Under the pieces are notes generated by a model that was not told the DNA's origin, ran no database searches, and saw only the letters and a list, made by a program, of their open reading frames with translations. 64,000 nucleotides of DNA from Mya arenaria (taxonomy: Eukaryota; Mollusca; Bivalvia; Myida; Myidae), in NCBI RefSeq assembly GCF_026914265.1, contig NC_069124.1, positions 72,340,402 to 72,404,401 on the forward strand, written 5' to 3'. The position numbers and the translations under genes were made by a program. Of this stretch, positions 58,061-64,000 are shown piece by piece; the stretch's first letter is position 1; every line of letters starts with the position of its first letter.

Positions 58061-58427
58061 CCATCGATGATCCACATACTGGGAAACCTGTTCTTAATTT
58101 AAGAAGGTGTAAAGTCATAACAAAGGGTGTTTCAAGGTTTAGATAACTGGATCGTACTTATCAAAAGTTGGCACTTTTTTGTAATTATTGATTAATGTAG
58201 GGAAACGTTTGGGATTACGTGCATGTGAAGTAGTTTAGACTCTTAACTACCTTAGTGATGTTCTCGCCGGCGCAGACACTACTAGGGGCTTGAACTCTGC
58301 CCTCCAGGCACGCAAATAGATGGTTTCATCCAGCGTGTATATATATCAGGTCCCGCCAGTAAACTCGTGTTTAACTGGCCGTTTCACGGCGGTAATTCCA
58401 TCCTTTATTGATAAATCGTTTTTAATT

Positions 58428-58509
58428 CGTTTGTGATATGATTATTGTGTTAACACGTTTATGCCTCTCGTTTGTGATATGATTATTGTGTTAACACGTT
58501 TATGCCTCT
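58428..58509 (+). repeat. 41-bp tandem duplication
   Basis: Two identical, directly adjacent copies of a 41-bp stretch starting CGTTTGTGATATGATTATTG. The identity implies a very recent event. It is absent from the parallel sequence in Y2 (about 36,180). Confidence 0.9.
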
Positions 58510-59473
58510 CGTGTCGTTCGGGCCTTTACCCTTTTCCTATAAGAAGGATTTATGTTTGTTTTTCAGACTACGTGGTTTGTCCCTGTACTTTTCTTTGTAT
58601 CATTGATCGAAATACCCACTGGTCCACTTTTGTTTTCGTGCATATTTTTTGTGTCAAACAATAACACGTATTTTAAATATTCTGATATTCTATTGTAATA
58701 ATAATAATAAAAAATGACATGGTCCATAGCATATAAATGTAATGTTTATGTGAAGCATTGTTTAGTAGACCTCTACAGTGAACTTATTTATGAAAATATT
58801 ATGACATACTTTTTAATCTGTAAAAATCCTATTTCATAAGACAAGCTTTTCAAACATTGCACCTTATCAAATCAGTTTGAGATAAGATGATTACATTATC
58901 AGGGAGGAAACATCAGTCTGGACATAAAATTTGTTCTTTTATGTCAATAGTGATTACATTTGCCTTTAGAGATTTGAATTTTTGACGGTAATTGATGTTT
59001 CAAAAAAGCTTCAAACAGACTATAAAAGTTACCCATAGCTTCAACATCCCTTTGAAAATTTCCACTGCGTATGTTTTCTCCCCTGTAAAATATTGCTCAT
59101 TAAAGTATGTATTCAAATGATATGTGCGATACAAAAATGGGAAACACTTAAGGTTTTAATACACATACACACAAACAGTATAAACAAGATTTTTAAGAAC
59201 ACTGACATTGTAGTGTTAAACAGGTAGAAGAACCATAAACATCATTTGGTGCAACTTTAAATGCCAAAGTTGTTTAGTCATTTTTTTGCGATGTACAAAA
59301 GGATTATTGTTCAATGGACTTATTTCCGCCAGTCGTACTTACGTTATTTCAGTGTTATTCGATTGACGATTTCGGGATAGTGAAAAAGAAAATAATGAAC
59401 TTAACAGACACTGAAAAACATAATAATAAAAAATAGCCATTTTGATTGCCATTGCTAGTTGGTAACTCAAAAG

Positions 59474-60482
59474 TAGGGATGCAAACGAATATTCGAATAT
59501 TTGAATATTCGATCGAACGCTTGGTATTCGAATGTCAAATTCGGTATTCGAACATTCGATGTTTTTTGTTAGATATTTTTTTTAAACTTTTTGCCTACAA
59601 CTGTGTTGTATATATTCGCTTGTCTTGTTTTAACAACGATTGATCCCTAATGCCAAAGGCGTGAACGTGATGACACTATACACGCGTCATATGTTAATTC
59701 ATACGGACATTTCGTCGGTTCTATAAACAAAACCCGTAATTTTACAAAAATTGGCTATTAGACAAGTCACATCAAACAAGTTTCAATTATTTTCGGTAAA
59801 TTTAATGACCATGCCCATAAAGGATAAACGGAATCAGCCACCAAAGTGGTGTCATGGTTGCCTATTAAGCTGTGCAATATTGCTCAAATCGCATTGATAA
59901 TATGAATGACATGTGCTAGTTATGTGCTATTTACTATTTTCCATTTTTCAATATAACGTCCGTGCTTTGAAATGTAACTGTATGGATAAGCGTTTTAGGA
60001 CATTGTTGTACAATAGATGAGTAAAATATTCAGGTTATTTTCGTTTGATGATTTAACTAATTCGCGAGTAGGTTTGGTTTTTCCATAGTTATATTTAGTA
60101 GAGATCAATCCCAGAACGAGGCTGTGGGTTCTACGGAACGATCATCCATTGTTGCATCACAACATTCAACCGGAAATTTACGATCATGGCCTTGTAAACG
60201 AATATGCTGTGGTATTTAAATTATTTGGGGGTTTTATTTGTTCAAAATCTAGTGCTTTTTGTTGGATTTATTTTCTGTAAATGGGGAATTTAAGAGTCTA
60301 ATTTTCGGGAAAATCAGAGTCCGTCGGTTATTACAAAGGCACCGGCTATTACTGTATCGAATAATTACAGTAGTTTACAACATTTATTAAATATTCATTT
60401 TGGTTTTTGAATATTCGAATATATTTGATTTTCGAATTACCAAATATTCGAACATATATTTTGCCATTCGTTTGCATCCCTA
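59474..60482. mobile_element. hAT-like non-autonomous element (1,009 bp)
   Basis: Terminal inverted repeats TAGGGATGCAAACGAAT at both ends. 8-bp flanks CTCAAAAG (59,466) and CTTAAAAG (60,483) differ at one base. The ends are rich in ATTCGAATATTCGAA words. The parallel Y2 site at about 37,290 reads GGTAACTCCAAAGTGATCAA without the element, which confirms an insertion. No transposase frame, so non-autonomous. Confidence 0.88.
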
Positions 60483-63400
60483 CTTAAAAGTGATCAAAAT
60501 CAGATCCTGAATAAAAGTTTAGCCATCGTACCATGGAACATCAAACTCTGATCGTATTTTATCTAGCATCAGAGTGATCTATTTTAGTGGGTTGGTTTTT
60601 ATCGTAATCATTTACGAAAAATAGTAATGCGGATGTATGGCATGTCAGGAACCAGCAATGGACAACATAGTTTTAAAATACATTCTAAAGGTCGATATTT
60701 CGAAAGCGAACAACATAGTCGAACTGTTACATTCCATAGAGACGTGTTATTGTTTTAAAGGCTTTATTAGCATTCATCGATTAATGCAATACTGTCAATG
60801 CCGCTCCCGCTATGCACTACCACAACCTAGAGTCTAGCTATGATGTACATTTAATCACGTTAGCAGTGGATGAACTTTCCTGTTTCATTAACAAAACGCT
60901 TAATAACCGGAGTACGTGGAGTTAGTGATTAGAGTCGTACTGTACCCGCAGACTTAATACACGGCCTACTCGAACAATTCTGCTCAGTATTTAAAAATCA
61001 ATGTGTACACTGTGGAGTGTTTTACACAAAAGTTAGCTTGAATATATATATGAAAAAATACATAAAATTTCGTTTATCTTAAATTTGATGTTTTAACCTG
61101 AATCGTACTAAATTCGATAGGTGCTCTTGCAGGAATATTTTTTATTCGATTCGATACTTACAAGCATGGGTAACATTGTACATTTCTTTCGAATTTTCTT
61201 AAATGATTACCACAGATCTCCTTAAATGACACCTTCTCATTATTGAATTTTGTTTGTTCGCCTTTCCCTTGAGAAATCGATGTTTGGGTCTGAAACCACT
61301 TTTCTGAATACAAATGCATACTGATCGTTTTTAAATCTGTCTTTGCGTCAATTATTGTAATACGAGATGCAGGATAAGCGAGCAGATATATATTCAGTGT
61401 ATGAAATATCTACCGTGGTATTGCAAACTTTCCTTTTCTGTTTTTCCAAAATTAACATTTAATTGACGTTGTTTCATGGTACATCTCTGTATAAAGTGCC
61501 TTTATTTCAAGATTTTAGTGACAACATTTAGAACATGCAGACTCCGCAGTTAACAAATGATTTACTTCGTTCAAATCAACATAACGAGTGGAACTGTCTT
61601 ATTTGTTGTTGTTTTTCATTGTTTATGAAATACACTTAATGTATCTGATTAATTGAAAAGAACACATTTTATAGAAAGTAGGGGGGTCTTCTCCTTGCGT
61701 TCTTCTTTGACCGCTGACATTACAATAGAAATGGTCTTAACGCCATCCCGTGTATTCACACTTTGGGCTACAATCATTTGGCCTATGTAGTCAAGGTTGA
61801 AACTTCCGAAATTGAAGAGATCATATTCAGTTCAGCGTCCTATGTTGTTGCAAAAACAGAAACAGTTTTTTTTTAAACTTTACGATTTATAAACTAGTGC
61901 ATACCGCACACTTGCGTCTTAAAACATAATTGTAATCGTCAACCGAATATTTCTGTTTAAGCAACTTGGAATGTGACGTCAGAACCCAATGTATAATTAT
62001 GAAAGTCAAATTTCATCTTTATTGCAAACTCCTCGTTTCCTTCGTTACTCAATAGCTCACTAGGTTTGTTAAACTGGTGCTATAATTTTTTGTTTACCTG
62101 GTAGTAATGATCAATATAACCTTATAACATTCTATTGTGCTTTTAGAAAGTACATCCCATGTTTAATTAATTGTACGCCATTTTGCCTGGTTCTCAATTT
62201 AACTGTCACAGCAGTCGTCATTTTGATACAGTATTTGCATTATTTTGGCGATATCGTTCACGTTCTATCATGCGGCATAATTTGTCGTTTTTGACATACT
62301 ATCATTTTCGATTATCTTGTCCAGACTACTTACCTTAAATTAGACGATCTTGTTGTGTTCCATACCCAGGCTTATCATTTTCTGTACAGATAGCAAAAGA
62401 CAAACGATTGGAATTGGCGCGAAACCCATGTGAGGACTCTACAAACAATAAAAATTAAGTGACTTCTAGTAAGAAAAACTTTCAATTAATGAAGCAGAAT
62501 AAGATCATAAGAATCTATCTATTACTCAATATAAACCGGAAAAGTATTTTAGAGGGTATATTTGCGCCATGGTCAGCAGTCATTGAACTATGAAATTATC
62601 TTCGAAAATAAATAATAAAGTTTCCAGCATGTTATCTTTAGAATAAATTGTTCTTATGACTAGATTTGATTAAAGTAATTATTGATAATTATTGACAAAC
62701 TATTTAGCAAAAGCAATAACCAGTTGTCTACAATTAGATGCAGTTATGTTTTCTATTTTATTTCATTAATGCCTAACATAAAATAGTTATTATCTAAACC
62801 GTAAATGAAATAAACAAATACACACAGTGTAGGAGTTCCGACAAGCTGGATTTTTTTAAATGAAATAACAATTTAAACACATGCATACTAACACTGATTC
62901 CTCTGAATGGGAAGCCAAAACTGATGAATGGCTCAATGTTCCTATACACAGTGGGTTAATATTTCTGAATTATGGTAATATCCCGAATCTATGGCCCTTA
63001 CAACCCTCAACAAGAAAAAACTTTGCACTCGTTCATTGGTAACCGAATCAGATACACACTGAAAAATAATTTGTTAGTGTTAATAATACACACCAAACAA
63101 CTATCTCATATTTTAAGATAATAAACTTGAATATTATTATTTGATAAGTAAGTTCGGTGTGATCAACACCCTGCTTGCTACTCGAATGATTTACCAAATC
63201 AGCATAAAACTAATACAAGTTACTTCCGCAATGGAAAATGTTTAATTAATATAACCAATATAAAATATAATCGCACTACAGTATTTAACCTCATCAATTC
63301 CGATAATAGACACATCAAGTAAACATCCCCATAACAACTAAGATGTTATGTATGTGAGGGAAAAACACATATCAAGATGGGATCACGTCGAATTTAGATA

Positions 63401-64000
63401 TATATGAGCACTTGGAAGGGAATTCAAAAAAACAGAACAGAAGAAAAATGCAAAGCCGAACAAATATCGTCAGACCTAAGCAGTATGCCAAACCAAAAAC
63501 TGTACACAACGTTCCAGAGACCAAATACAAGCACTCGCTCTCTACACACCAATAATTTATGTATGGATGAATTGTAAAATAATACTCCCTCTCTGAGCAA
63601 ATCTAAACAAGGCAACGAAATAAAATTAATTAGGTGTGTACATAACTCTAATATGGTTGTTAAATAGTTGCAAATCATATGTATAGATCGAGGTTAATAT
63701 TTCATCTGATTAGTATCAAATTAGTAGAAACAAATCCATATGCTTTCTCGTTTTGTTGCGACGAATGTTGCTATAACGTGTGTCATTATGATTTCGGACG
63801 TACTATCTAAGTGTGGTGAGCCATTTCCTTATCATAAACTTTGCTGCCATTCTATGTGGTTAATTTGTAAGCGTTCTCTTGGCATTAATGAGAAAAACTA
63901 TGTTTGGTTCTCAAATAACTTAGATGGGCGGGATATGTGGGAAAATGCAGGGGCAGGCATATGTTTTTAAACTTAATTCTGTGATTTTTTAGGTAGTCAA

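Larger units (their letters stand above)
58100..64000 (+). repeat. Block Y, copy 3 (runs off the window)
   Basis: Landmarks are 'GGCGCAGACACTACTAGGG' (58,270), 'CAGGGAGGAAACATCAG' (58,899), 'GCATCAGAGTGATCTATTTT' (60,567), 'CACAGATCTCCTTAAATGA' (61,211), 'GAATGGGAAGCCAAAACTG' (62,905), 'AACAGAACAGAAGAAAAATG' (63,431) and 'CATATGCTTTCTCGTTTTG' (63,738). It is interrupted by the element at 59,474-60,482. No gene was seen. Confidence 0.65.

Overview
The window reads as AT-rich, gene-poor genomic DNA of an invertebrate, most likely a bivalve mollusc. That guess rests on the repeats: a tandem-repeat-containing element of the pearl/DTC84/Helentron type known from clams and oysters, a tRNA-derived SINE, a Penelope-like reverse transcriptase of a kind common in marine invertebrates, and a DIRS-order (Ngaro-type) tyrosine-recombinase retrotransposon. 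No convincing host protein-coding gene was found on either strand. The host genes I can support are tRNA-Cys(GCA) genes and their decayed copies.

The main architecture is an old, decayed array of large duplicated segments. Three kinds of block recur in the same orientation, named here X, Y and Z. X (about 1 kb) lies at about 0.66, 6.7, 10.8, 28.2, 34.0 and 57.4 kb. Y (about 6-8 kb) lies at 14.6-20.8, 35.4-43.6 and 58.1-64 kb, with a partial copy at 2.4-4.8 kb. Z (about 4 kb without insertions) lies at 23.4-27.6, 29.2-33.5 and 43.6-54.3 kb. The order is X-Y-Z, repeated with a period of about 23 kb (X at 10.8, 34.0 and 57.4 kb), plus one short X-Z unit. All comparisons were made by eye, so block edges are approximate.

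Each Z block holds a divergent pair of tRNA-Cys genes with a third decayed tRNA between them, and further on a 21-bp minisatellite that has about 5, 7 and 17 units in the three copies. Copies of a block that lack an insertion act as empty-site references, so several insertions can be read directly. These are the retrotransposon at 44,834-50,750 (between two tRNA-Cys genes), a hAT-like element at 59,474-60,482, TTAA-flanked MITEs after X4 and X5, and a 1.6-kb insertion in Z1.

Other elements are a Penelope-like RT remnant (11.83-12.83 kb) followed by a Helentron-like element, a LINE RT remnant (54.4-55.2 kb), an 852-bp near-perfect palindrome with an 8-bp target duplication (56,061-56,912), a 48-bp-arm hairpin (41.27 kb), two SINEs and several minisatellites. 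Most open frames here are chance frames in repeats; where paralogous blocks could be compared, the frames are usually not kept. The most interesting things are the macro-repeat carrying tRNA-Cys pairs, the clean split-direct-repeat retrotransposon inside one of them, and the long palindrome.
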